Below are positions 26,510 through 35,000 of a stretch of DNA of 63,689 nt, in pieces. This stretch comes from Bacillota bacterium. Lineage in GTDB: Bacteria; Bacillota; Clostridia; Acetivibrionales; DTU013. The translations under genes and the position numbers were made by a program. Position 1 is the first letter of the stretch, and each line of letters begins with the position of its first letter. The stretch lies in NCBI GenBank assembly GCA_023411575.1, contig JAEYOP010000072.1:1-63689 (forward strand). Reading direction: 5' to 3'. Below the pieces are notes generated by a model. It ran no database searches, was not told where the DNA came from, and worked only from the letters and a program-made list of their open reading frames with translations.

Positions 26510-27406
26510 TCAGAATATCAAGTCCACGACATAACCCGTTATTACGGCAAAGCCCATATTAAATGCAATATACAGGATAAAGTTTCTCATGCCAAGAATT
26601 ATTTTTACCGCACCCAGATTGGTGATCTTCGTGGCCGGTCCGCTGATCATGAACGCCATTGCGGAGCCGGGGCTCATGCCCGCTTCCAGCCACGCCTTTA
26701 GGAGCGGGATCGTGCCGCCTCCGCAGACGTAAACCGGTACGCCGAGAGAGGCCGCCATCAGGATGCCAAAGCCCTTGTTCCCGCCGAAAAGGGCGGCGAT
26801 GATGTTTTTTGGAAAATAGCACTCGAAAAGGGCGGCCAGCAATATGCCGGCGAAAAGGTAGGGAGCCGTCTTCAGCACCGCCCGGTTCAGGTCGTTCAAA
26901 AATCTTCTCAGGCTGCGCAGGCCCACATCCTTCTTCTTTCGATCCTCAAAGCCTTCAAACGAAAACAGCGGCTTGTTTTTGTACAACAGTCCCACCAGCA
27001 CGCCTGCAATCACTCCCGCGAGAACGCAGGCCGCCAACCTTCCCAGCGCCATGGCAGCGCCCAGGGAGAAGGAAAACAGGAACAGGTTCGGATTAATCAG
27101 GATGGAGCTTACCATGAATGCAGCAAGCAAGTGCTGCGGTACGCCTTTCCGCCCCAGCGAGGCGATCAGCGGAACCGTTCCGTACATGCAGATCGGCGAC
27201 GCGGCTCCCAGCAAAGCTGCCGGTATTACGGCCAGGACGGCAAGCCTGCCGCTTCTCCTCCTTCCGACCAGTGAACTGATCCGGGAGGAGAGAAAAACCG
27301 ACACAAGGGAGCCCGCAACCGTTCCAAGGGCCCAGTACGGAAAAATCATTCCGAATTGATAGACGATCCAATATATCAGCGTTCTCAATTCACCCATCAG
27401 GTCCAT
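26510..27406 (-). CDS. Permease of the DUF318/YraQ (UPF0718) type, copy B
   Basis: The 298-residue membrane protein has about eight helices in two halves, each with a Gly-rich family motif: AASPICMYGTVPLIASLGRKGVP in the first and GVPVYVCGGGTIPLLKAW in the second. DUF318-type permeases have been linked to export of organoarsenicals (ArsP) or metals; this substrate is not known. The ATG at 27406 has TGAGGTGG close upstream. It follows copy A by 12 bases, and the two copies may form a heteromeric channel. The neighbours suggest metal or redox-cofactor movement. Confidence 0.85.
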   Translation of the reverse strand: MDLMGELRTLIYWIVYQFGMIFPYWALGTVAGSLVSVFLSSRISSLVGRRRSGRLAVLAVIPAALLGAASPICMYGTVPLIASLGRKGVPQHLLAAFMVSSILINPNLFLFSFSLGAAMALGRLAACVLAGVIAGVLVGLLYKNKPLFSFEGFEDRKKKDVGLRSLRRFLNDLNRAVLKTAPYLFAGILLAALFECYFPKNIIAALFGGNKGFGILMAASLGVPVYVCGGGTIPLLKAWLEAGMSPGSAMAFMISGPATKITNLGAVKIILGMRNFILYIAFNMGFAVITGYVVDLIF

Positions 27407-27418
27407 ATCCACCTCAGC

Positions 27419-28225
27419 CTATACAAATGCGGAGATTGAAAGCAGCAAAGCCAGCAGCACGTAATATCCGAAATAGGCAAGCAGCCCTTTCGGCCTTAAA
27501 ATCGCCACCAGGGCGGACAGTTTCACCAAATTCAGCAGCATGTAGACAATGCTGAACGTCAGCAGGAAAAACGGGTTTGAAACGTCATGCGTGCCAAAAA
27601 ACATGGGAATGGCCGCCGTAAAGGAATTCAGGTAAAAGAGGCCGATCAGCTTGCCCAGGATATACCGCTGGAATACGATGTCCGCAAGAACTCCGGCGAC
27701 CAGAAACAGGCCCAGCTTTTTAAAGCTGTCGTCGAGAAAATGGATTGCGCTTCGCGGGGCCGGTTGATTTTCCGGGATTCCAGGAAGGCATCCCGACCGG
27801 AACAGGATGGAGGCCGGACTTTTTACGGCCAGGAGGAGAAGCCCGGCAAGAAGCCCGGCAAGGAACGCGAAGACCACCTGCCGGATTCCCGTTCTCCAGA
27901 TGAAGCTGGGATCGGTATAGGGTACAAGCATATTGAACATTACGTTTGAAACCAGCAGAGCAACCGCCGCAAAGCCCTCAAAGCCAACCGCCAGCAAAAC
28001 GGCAAGGAGCGGGACAAGTCCGTAAATTCCCAGCGGCAGTACGGTTCCGCATAAGGAAAGGATCGCCGCCGTCAGGATTTTAAGCTTTATGGACCCGGTT
28101 AAAGCCAGTGCCGTCAGCTTGCCTTTCGCAAGGACATAAACCGCAAATGCCAGCAGACAGCCGGCGATCAATTGAATGACATGAAAAAGGACCGTCTCGG
28201 CAATATGAAATATCAATGCAGGCAT
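27419..28225 (-). CDS. Permease of the DUF318/YraQ (UPF0718) type, copy A
   Basis: The 268-residue protein is a shorter, divergent relative of copy B. It has eight hydrophobic segments and the counterpart motif LCGTVLPLGIYGLVPLLAVLLAVG, but its second half (YLNSFTAAIPMFFGTHDVSNPF) lacks the Cys and Gly run. GGAGG 6 bases upstream fixes the start at 28225. It lies directly before copy B in the operon. A pair of unequal permeases suggests one active and one structural half; this is inference. Confidence 0.75.
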   Translation of the reverse strand: MPALIFHIAETVLFHVIQLIAGCLLAFAVYVLAKGKLTALALTGSIKLKILTAAILSLCGTVLPLGIYGLVPLLAVLLAVGFEGFAAVALLVSNVMFNMLVPYTDPSFIWRTGIRQVVFAFLAGLLAGLLLLAVKSPASILFRSGCLPGIPENQPAPRSAIHFLDDSFKKLGLFLVAGVLADIVFQRYILGKLIGLFYLNSFTAAIPMFFGTHDVSNPFFLLTFSIVYMLLNLVKLSALVAILRPKGLLAYFGYYVLLALLLSISAFV

Positions 28226-28264
28226 ATCCCGCCTCCTACCCAAGTATTCTGACGCACAACCGCC

Positions 28265-28307
28265 AACACCCCGTGGAGTGCCTCACAGAAGCGACTCCGC
28301 GGGGCGT
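28265..28307. repeat. Long GC-rich hairpin between DUF362 and permease genes
   Basis: CCCCGTGGAGT (28269-28279) and ACTCCGCGGGG (28294-28304) are inverted with one G-T pair, and the stem extends outward. It shares the word GACTCCGC with the terminator at 24286, but no T run follows on either strand, so it may be an attenuator or processing site rather than a full terminator. Confidence 0.5.
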
Positions 28308-28318
28308 TGACCGGTCTT

Positions 28319-29479
28319 CTATTCGTAATACGCCCTGAAATGCATTTTAATCTTCTCCAGTTCGGCGCCGACTACCTTGATCTTGCTCAAATCGGATATC
28401 CCCAGGTGCTCTTCTCCCGCCAGCTTGAGATGGGGGGACTGGTCCGGGGTAAAGCCCATAAAGGTTATGGCCGCCGTGTCCAGCGCCACAGGATCCTTTC
28501 CGGCCAGGATAATGTTCGATTGGACCGGGTCGTTGGAAAGAGGTCCGTACCCTTCCCCTCCGACAATCCCTTCGATCACGGAAAAATCAGGCTTTCGGAT
28601 CCGGTTGATGTCCACGATGGATTCCTTCAGGCCAAGCATATGGAGCCCGTCCTTGGAGCCGAGGCCGTAAATCTGTCCGGGCGGAACGCCGTAACAGTTT
28701 TTCAGGCTCAGCGAAACGAAGGCCTCCGGCTGGAAATGGGTTTTCAATTTGGCAACATTGATCACCACGTCGGCGTCCATATAGACCTTGGGAATGAAGA
28801 TGGCTTTCCCCGTAAGGCTTCTTTCCGGCTTCAGCTCATAGCAGTCCTCTTTGTTGAACTTGTTCAAATCGAGCAATTCCGCGCCTTTTATCAAATCATA
28901 ATGGTTCACCGATAGAAACACCGATGAAAACGCATCTCCCGCGATCGTCCCTTCTGCCACGATGATTTTCGAAGCGCCCAGCGCACTTACCAGATCGACG
29001 ATTTTTTGAACGGTACGGTAATCGGTGGTCTTGCCCGAGTCCGAAGCCGCAAAGGTGCAGATATTCGGCTTGATTATAACCGTGTCGCCTTTCTTTACGA
29101 TCCCTTCAAGGCCGCCGGCATTTTGAACGGCTTCTTCCGTTACCTTGGCGTAGTCCTCTCCCCGGCCTATTCCGACCACCGGGTTCGGATCCGGCTCCGC
29201 CGACGACTTTTTCATCACTTCCGCAATATGCCCCTGTTTCTGGGGATCGATTGCCGCAGCCGTTTTCTCCTCCACGGCGGCGGATTGCCCGGGTTCAGCC
29301 GCGGCTGTCGGCGCCGGTTCGGCATTGCCCGTATCGCCGGTCTTATCAACCGCTGCGGAAGAAGCCTCCACCGCGCCGGCAGCTTCCGCCGGTTGCCGGT
29401 TGGTTGCCAGATAACCAACGGCTGCAGCGATACACAGCACAAGAATTATTCCGTAAACAAGAACACTTTTTAATTTCAT
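28319..29479 (-). CDS. Exported DUF362 protein
   Basis: The 386-residue protein starts with a membrane segment (LVYGIILVLCIAAAVGYLA) and an Ala/Glu/Pro-rich linker to about residue 95. The DUF362 domain follows (VKKGDTVIIKPNICTF, ASKIIVAEGTIAGDAFSS, DVVINVAKLKTHFQPEAFVSLSLKNCYG). Unlike the second DUF362 protein of the operon it lacks cluster cysteines and is placed outside the membrane. It is the first gene of the five-gene set; the next gene starts 94 bases away across a hairpin. The function is unknown. Confidence 0.85.
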   Translation of the reverse strand: MKLKSVLVYGIILVLCIAAAVGYLATNRQPAEAAGAVEASSAAVDKTGDTGNAEPAPTAAAEPGQSAAVEEKTAAAIDPQKQGHIAEVMKKSSAEPDPNPVVGIGRGEDYAKVTEEAVQNAGGLEGIVKKGDTVIIKPNICTFAASDSGKTTDYRTVQKIVDLVSALGASKIIVAEGTIAGDAFSSVFLSVNHYDLIKGAELLDLNKFNKEDCYELKPERSLTGKAIFIPKVYMDADVVINVAKLKTHFQPEAFVSLSLKNCYGVPPGQIYGLGSKDGLHMLGLKESIVDINRIRKPDFSVIEGIVGGEGYGPLSNDPVQSNIILAGKDPVALDTAAITFMGFTPDQSPHLKLAGEEHLGISDLSKIKVVGAELEKIKMHFRAYYE

Positions 29480-29629
29480 CCAGACAGTCCCCCTTCTATA
29501 TCCGTCCTATTTTGGCACTTTATCCTCACAGGTGCCTTTATTCCAATATAGCAAGAATTCAGACATATAAAAGTAGACATTTTATGGGATAAGCGAGTAA
29601 TTTCTTCGGAAGGAAGGAAACCCCCGTGC

Positions 29630-30436
29630 TTACGGAAGAAGCCTGGCAATGAAAACGATCAGTTCCGCAGCCGGCACCAGCAGCGCCTGGGCAAGAACCG
29701 TACCCACCGTCAGACCGGCCACAATATAGATGATCGTACGGGTGAAGTGCTTTTCGGGGCATTTCCCCTGCAGTACGTCATCCGTCAGCATGGAAATATA
29801 GGGGTCGATGAAGATGAAGAGAAGGATGGAGGAGGTACCGTTTATTACCGAAGACAGGGTGCTGCAGGTGCTTCTCAGGGACGGCATCAGGGTCCCGGCA
29901 TACAAGGAGGCCAGGGAACCGACTGAGGAGATGGAGATTGCAATGACGTTCAACAGGACAATCCTTTTCGGAACCTTTTTAAAATTGGCAAGCTCTGAAA
30001 AATTGCTCTTTTTGGGGATGGTAATGCTGTTTTTGAACTGTTCGATCCCCGCCTTCGAAAAACTATGAATAAGCAGTCTGGGTATGGAACGTCGGTAGCT
30101 GAAAGACACAACGGCCTTGCTGAAAAGATGGATAAAGGTGGGCATGAGGAACGCGCCGATCAGGGAAGCCGCCGTGGCGGACAGCAGCACAAGGCGGAAC
30201 ACGGAAAGCAGGCTTTCGGTCTGTCCCGTATTGATGCTGTTTTCCACGTTTTTCGCCAGCAATGGCGCCTGAAAGGTGCTGGCCGTCCTGGAAATCAGCG
30301 CAAAGATGTTAAAGACGGAAAACGCTATGGCGATCCGGCCCGTCTTGACGCCTACCACCCTGACCGAATAAGCCAGCGTGCCGATGATATTGATGATCAA
30401 AGTCAGTATAATAACCAGTATAACCTGTATGGGCAT
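29630..30436 (-). CDS. amj: Lipid II flippase, Amj family
   Basis: The 268-residue integral membrane protein with six or so helices matches Amj (DUF2837; formerly YdaH): INIIGTLAYSVRVVGVKTGRIAIAFSVFNIFALISRTAS at the N-terminus and NVIAISISSVGSLASLYAGTLMP in the centre. Amj moves lipid-linked peptidoglycan precursor across the membrane and can replace MurJ. Its start has weak similarity to AGGGAT at a short distance. A transpeptidase gene ends up in line with it 58 bases upstream, and together they concern wall building. In Bacillus amj is induced by envelope stress through SigM; no such promoter was fixed here. Confidence 0.92.
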   Translation of the reverse strand: MPIQVILVIILTLIINIIGTLAYSVRVVGVKTGRIAIAFSVFNIFALISRTASTFQAPLLAKNVENSINTGQTESLLSVFRLVLLSATAASLIGAFLMPTFIHLFSKAVVSFSYRRSIPRLLIHSFSKAGIEQFKNSITIPKKSNFSELANFKKVPKRIVLLNVIAISISSVGSLASLYAGTLMPSLRSTCSTLSSVINGTSSILLFIFIDPYISMLTDDVLQGKCPEKHFTRTIIYIVAGLTVGTVLAQALLVPAAELIVFIARLLP

Positions 30437-30494
30437 CCCTTACCTCATTGCATAAATCATATCACGAGAAACGATGGAGGAACAGAGGCGGCAC

Positions 30495-30827
30495 TCAATA
30501 AATGTGAACCGGCGTGCCAATATCGACTCTGCTGTACAAATCTGCGGCATCCCCATTGTACATGCGGACACAGCCGTGTGATACCGCAGTGCCCACAGAC
30601 CAGGGCTTATCGGTTCCATGGATGCCGTAGATGCCCCAGGGTACGCTTAGTTGCATAAAATGCCCTCCGAACTGCGCCCCCCACAAGGCCTTTTTAATAA
30701 TTGTCCAATTCCCTGCCGGAGTGGGAGTAGACGGTTTCCCAACCGCAACCGGATACTCCCTTATCAAAGTATCCCCATCAAACAATTTCAACTTCCTGCT
30801 GTTGATCCCTATTTCAATCCTATACAT
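30495..30827 (-). CDS. Minimal L,D-transpeptidase (YkuD domain only)
   Basis: The 110-residue protein is little more than a YkuD catalytic domain: VGKPSTPTPAGNWTI, then GIYGIHGTDKPWSVG and the catalytic SHGCVRM. The family forms 3-3 cross-links in peptidoglycan or attaches proteins. There is no signal peptide and no LysM or peptidoglycan-binding domain, so either it is exported by another route or it acts in the cytoplasm, for example during sporulation. GTGAGGTGGG just upstream favours the ATG at 30827. It lies upstream of amj on the same strand. Confidence 0.88.
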   Translation of the reverse strand: MYRIEIGINSRKLKLFDGDTLIREYPVAVGKPSTPTPAGNWTIIKKALWGAQFGGHFMQLSVPWGIYGIHGTDKPWSVGTAVSHGCVRMYNGDAADLYSRVDIGTPVHIY

Positions 30828-30890
30828 CAAACCCACCTCACAATATTTTATTCATCACAGGCAGATGGGTTCACACGGCGCCCAATTCAA

Positions 30891-30922
30891 CAAAAAAGAG
30901 ACCGTCAATGCCGACCGGTCTC
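30891..30922 (-). terminator. Rho-independent terminator of the HTH gene
   Basis: On the minus strand GAGACCGGTC pairs with GACGGTCTC (one bulge) and is followed by a six-T run. It lies 18 bases after the stop of the HTH gene and separates it from the transpeptidase gene. Confidence 0.8.
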
Positions 30923-30939
30923 CTGCATTTGTTTCCCGT

Positions 30940-31401
30940 CTATATCTCAGCTACATTCACTTCAATGGAATATCTCTGATCTTTCATCAGCGTGCTGCCG
31001 ATTCCATTCAGAAAGAACCGGGCATCCTCGCCGGAAATCATCTTTTTTACCGAAATCGAGAAAGTGTCCCCGGCGGTATTCTCCGCCGCAATAACCTCCG
31101 GTCCGGGCATTGCCGCGGAAATGTCCTGTACCGGCTTACCGTGCAGCCTCTGCCTCTTTGCCTTGTTCCTGCGCCTTGCGGGTTTGCGGATCACCTCGGG
31201 CTCCCCCGCATTTTCAATCTCCTGGGCTGCTTCTTCCTTCGCATACCTCGATATCATATTGTAGACAACAGCAGGACTTACTCCTAGCTTTTCCGCCAGC
31301 TCCTTCTGGGTCGGATACAGGGTTTTCAGGAACTTCCAGGCATCCGGCTTCTGCTCTTTGGGCAGACTCTTCAATTCCGCGTACGTAATACTTTCATACA
31401 T
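30940..31401 (-). CDS. Helix-turn-helix DNA-binding protein of unknown family
   Basis: The 153-residue protein has a clear helix-turn-helix at residues 30-52 (TQKELAEKLGVSPAVVYNMISRY), preceded by an acidic helix, then a basic stretch RKPARRRNKAKRQR at 73-86. The C-terminal third (DTFSISVKKMISGEDARFFLNGIGSTLM) may be a small ligand or oligomerisation domain. I do not recognise the family. It is monocistronic with its own terminator. Two palindromes in its AT-rich upstream region (31441-31488) are likely operators. Confidence 0.8.
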   Translation of the reverse strand: MYESITYAELKSLPKEQKPDAWKFLKTLYPTQKELAEKLGVSPAVVYNMISRYAKEEAAQEIENAGEPEVIRKPARRRNKAKRQRLHGKPVQDISAAMPGPEVIAAENTAGDTFSISVKKMISGEDARFFLNGIGSTLMKDQRYSIEVNVAEI

Positions 31402-31440
31402 ATGTTTGTCACTTCCTCTTTTTGTATTTACTATAATATA

Positions 31441-31488
31441 TTAAACATTCTATCCAGTTTAATACACTTAAAACATATGTTTTTAAGT
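31441..31488. promoter_or_regulatory. Two palindromic operator candidates upstream of the HTH gene
   Basis: TTAAAC (31441-31446) is inverted as GTTTAA (31457-31462). Next to it ACTTAAAACATATG runs into TTTTTAAGT (31466-31488), a TTAAAAC-4-GTTTTTAA palindrome. The second matches the operators ahead of the SDR gene at 37106-37149. The rest of 31489-31611 is AT-rich without a gene. Confidence 0.6.
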
Positions 31489-31611
31489 ATTAATCAAATT
31501 TTTTATGATAAATCGTTATAAATGAGGAGCAATAAACGTGATAAACACCTGATAGACGTTAGGAATTCATCTTTTTCAGAAGAAAAGCCATATTCCGTCC
31601 ATCACACATTA

Positions 31612-32037
31612 TTATTGCTCTTCCTGCTGAATGGTTCCTTCTTCCGGTATCAGCCCGAATTTTCTCAGGACCTCCAGGAATTTTTCGGTATCCACCGGCT
31701 TCGAAGCATAGGCGTCGCTCCCGTATTCAAAGGCGGTCCGGACAAGCTCCGTCTCTCCCAGCGCCGTTGTCATGATGATTTTCGCCCGCTTTTGCGGGAG
31801 GATTCCCTTCTGGGTCTCCAGGTCCCTGATCGCCTTCAGCACCTTCACCCCGTCGATCCTCGGCATCATAATGTCCAGGCAGATAAGGTCGTAAGGCCTT
31901 TTCTCCTTCACCGCAAACAAAAAGGCGTCTATGGTTTCCATGCCGTCCACCACCAGATCGCACTCCCCGTATTTGGAAAGAAACTTCTCCAGGAACTTTC
32001 TGCTCGCAAAATCATCTTCCGCTATCAGTATTCTCAT
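31612..32037 (-). CDS. Single-domain response regulator (CheY-like)
   Basis: The 141-residue protein is one receiver domain: MRILIAEDD at the start, LICLDIMMPRIDG with the phosphorylatable Asp, the switch Thr in IIMTTALGE, and Lys in SKPVDTEKF. No output domain is attached, so it must act by protein contact. GGGGGTG 5 bases upstream fixes the ATG at 32037. It follows the hybrid kinase by 10 bases; the kinase HPt domain is the probable phosphodonor. Confidence 0.93.
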   Translation of the reverse strand: MRILIAEDDFASRKFLEKFLSKYGECDLVVDGMETIDAFLFAVKEKRPYDLICLDIMMPRIDGVKVLKAIRDLETQKGILPQKRAKIIMTTALGETELVRTAFEYGSDAYASKPVDTEKFLEVLRKFGLIPEEGTIQQEEQ

Positions 32038-32047
32038 TTTACACCCC

Positions 32048-35000
32048 CTAAAAATGGATCGACTTTCGGTATATTTCAAATTCATAATGGAGCCGGGCCG
32101 AATATTCCATCACCTTCTGCAAATTCCCCCGCCTGGAGTCCAGCTCAATCCGGAAGGCCATTCCCTTCATCTCCTCCGCATCGATCTCGTTGAAAAGCTC
32201 TTTTATCTTATGGGCCGTGGTTTCAATTGCCGACAGGTCCCCCCGCCCGGTTTCCTTCAAGAGTATTCTAACATATTCCGTGACTTCTTCCACTATTGGA
32301 AGCAATTCTTCTTTGGACCTGGACGGGGCATCCCGGAGGAATACAAGCTCGCCGTTCTCCCCGAGCCTTGCCCGCTCGCTGAACGCCGCCTCTCCGCCGC
32401 TTTCGCACACCCTGTCTATGACGGCGAACAAAGCGTCCATCCCCACGGGCTTGGCGATATATTCGTCCATCCCCATCGCCATGATCCGCTCCCGGTCCCC
32501 TTGAAGCGCAAATGCCGTCAGCGCAATGATCGGCGTATGCCTCCCGTTCCCTTCCATTTCCCGTATCCTTTTCGTCGCTTCAAGGCCGTCCATTTCCGGC
32601 ATCTGGATATCCATCAGAATGACATCGTACTGCTTGCCCCTGTATGCGTCCAACGCCTCAAGCCCATTATTGGCAAGCTCTATGGCGTGTCCCCTTTCCT
32701 GGAGCATGCGGGACAGTACGATCTGGTTTACAGAATCGTCCTCCACCAGGAGAATGCTTCTTGTCTTCCTGGCTTTTTCAGCCTCCGGCTCCGGAGAAAA
32801 GGCGTCGGCAGGCCTGCTGCCCGTCCTGCACCGGATAGTGAAGCAGAAGGTGCTTCCCTTGCCTTCCGTGCTCTCCACCCATATTCTGCCGCCCATCCGG
32901 TCCACAAGCTGCTTCGATATGACCAGGCCCAGCCCTGTTCCGCCGAATTTCCGCGTGAAGGAGGCATCGACCTGGCTAAAGCTCCTGAAAAGCCTGTTGA
33001 GGTTTTCTCCGGAAATTCCGATGCCCGTATCGGCCACGGAAAACTGCAATTCCACAAATTCCTCCGAACCGGCCGTTTTCTTGACGCTGACCACCACTTC
33101 TCCCTTTTCCGTGAATTTGACCGCGTTGCTGATCAGGTTGTTGAGCACCTGCTGAATCCGGTTGGGGTCCCCGACCAGATAAGGCGGCACATTGGAAGAA
33201 AATCCATAGGTCAGTTCCAGATTTTTTTCATTTGCATGGACGGTATGGGCCTTTATCGTCTCATCCACAAGCTTCCGGATATCGAAATCGATGTTCTCGA
33301 TAATCAGCTTCCCCGCCTCCATTTTGGAGAAATCCAGGATATCGTTGATGATCTTCAGGAGGGAGTTCACACAGTTCTTGGCAATGCCCAGGTTCTCCTT
33401 CTGCTCCCCGGTAAGCTCCGTCTGAAGCGTCAGATCGATCATTCCGGTAATTCCGTTCAGAGGGGTGCGGATCTCATGGCTCATGTTGGCCAGGAATTCG
33501 CTCTTGGCCTTGCTGGCCGCTTCGGCCTGCTCCTTCGCCTTTTCCAGTTCCATGTCCGTCCGCTTCCGGTCGTGAATGTCCGTAAAAACGATTGCAAAAT
33601 GGTACTGCTCCGGGCTGTAAATGGCGACGGAACACCATCTCTTATTAACGGGAGAGAAATAGGCGTCCACATATTTGCTCCGGCCGGTCAGCGCGACCTC
33701 GAAATACCGTTCCATATTCACCAGCCCGACCGTTTTGGGGAATACCTCTGAAAAACGCCTGTTCACGATCTCCTCGCTCTTGACTTTGAAATATTTCTCA
33801 AAAGCGCCGTTGACCTGGACAAACACAAAATCGCAGGGATTGCCGCCGGGATCCAGGACAACCTTGTGCAGCGCAAAGGGGCTGTTCATATTCATAAAGA
33901 GCAGGTGGTACCGCCGCTGGCTTTCCAAAACCGCTTTTTCCGCCCTTTTGCGGTCCGTAACATTCCGGATGATGCAGACCAGCACCTGCTGTCCGCTTAA
34001 ATCCACTCCCTGGGCGCTCACCTCCACTGGAAAAACGCTTCCGTCCTTGCGGCGGTGAAGGGTTTCGATAAAGATCCCCTTTTTGTCCGCCTCTTCCATC
34101 ACCCGGCTCGCCGCTTTATGATCCGCCCTCAGCTCCGCGGCATTCATGGAACACAGCTCCTCCAGGGTATAGCCGTATCCTTTGATCGCCGCTTCATTCG
34201 CGTCCAGAATCATGCCGTCCTTTGCCATGAACAGAATCATGTCGCGGGCATTCTGGGACAGGAGCCGGTAGCGCATTATGCTCTCTTCGGCGATCTTCCG
34301 GTCATGAATATCGATCCCCATCCCGATATAGCCGTCCGGCTTGCCGTCCACCCCGTACAAGGGCCTGTTGGCGGCATGAAGCCAGCGGTATTCCCCGCTG
34401 TTGTGCCTGCACCGGATCTCCATCTCAAAAGGGGAGAAATCGGCAGCTGACGCCCGGTAGGCGGCCCTGTATTTTTTGCAGTCGTCCGGATGCACATAAT
34501 GAAACCAGGTTTCGGTCAGCCGCTTTTCACTTTTTTCCCCGGAGTAGTCCAGCCCGCTTTTACTGATAAATGTACATTTCCCCGCCGTATCCGTCCTCCA
34601 GATGGTCGCCGGGAAATTCTCCAGCATGCGCAAATAGTAATCGCTCATCTTCAGGGCGGACCGGTTGGAGCGAATCAGCGCGTCCTCCTGCTTTTTCCGG
34701 GCGGATATATCCACCATCACGATCAGCACGTGGGGTTCGCCTTCGATGTTCAGCGGCACAAAGTTGATCGAAAACCACGGTTCGACAATCTCTCCGCTCT
34801 GGCACAGTTTGTATTGGGCGATGACATCATTGAACGGGACGCCCGTTTGAATCACTTCATTGAGCGTCGCCCGCGCCTTGCAGAAATGGCAGGCCGCCCC
34901 GTTGCCGCAGCCGTTTTCATAGCTGTTGACACAGCGGATGCTGTCCCCGAAACGCCGCCCCATTATGTCGGGCAGAATGCAGGCGAACATATCCAGGAAA

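Noticed and set aside
28265..28307. Rho-independent terminator inside the DUF362 operon
   Set aside because: The stem is strong but no T run follows on either strand, so it is listed as a hairpin only.
31931..33751. Plus-strand open frame of 606 codons
   Set aside because: It is antisense to the hybrid kinase kinase/receiver region, which is fully supported; no domain in the plus frame.
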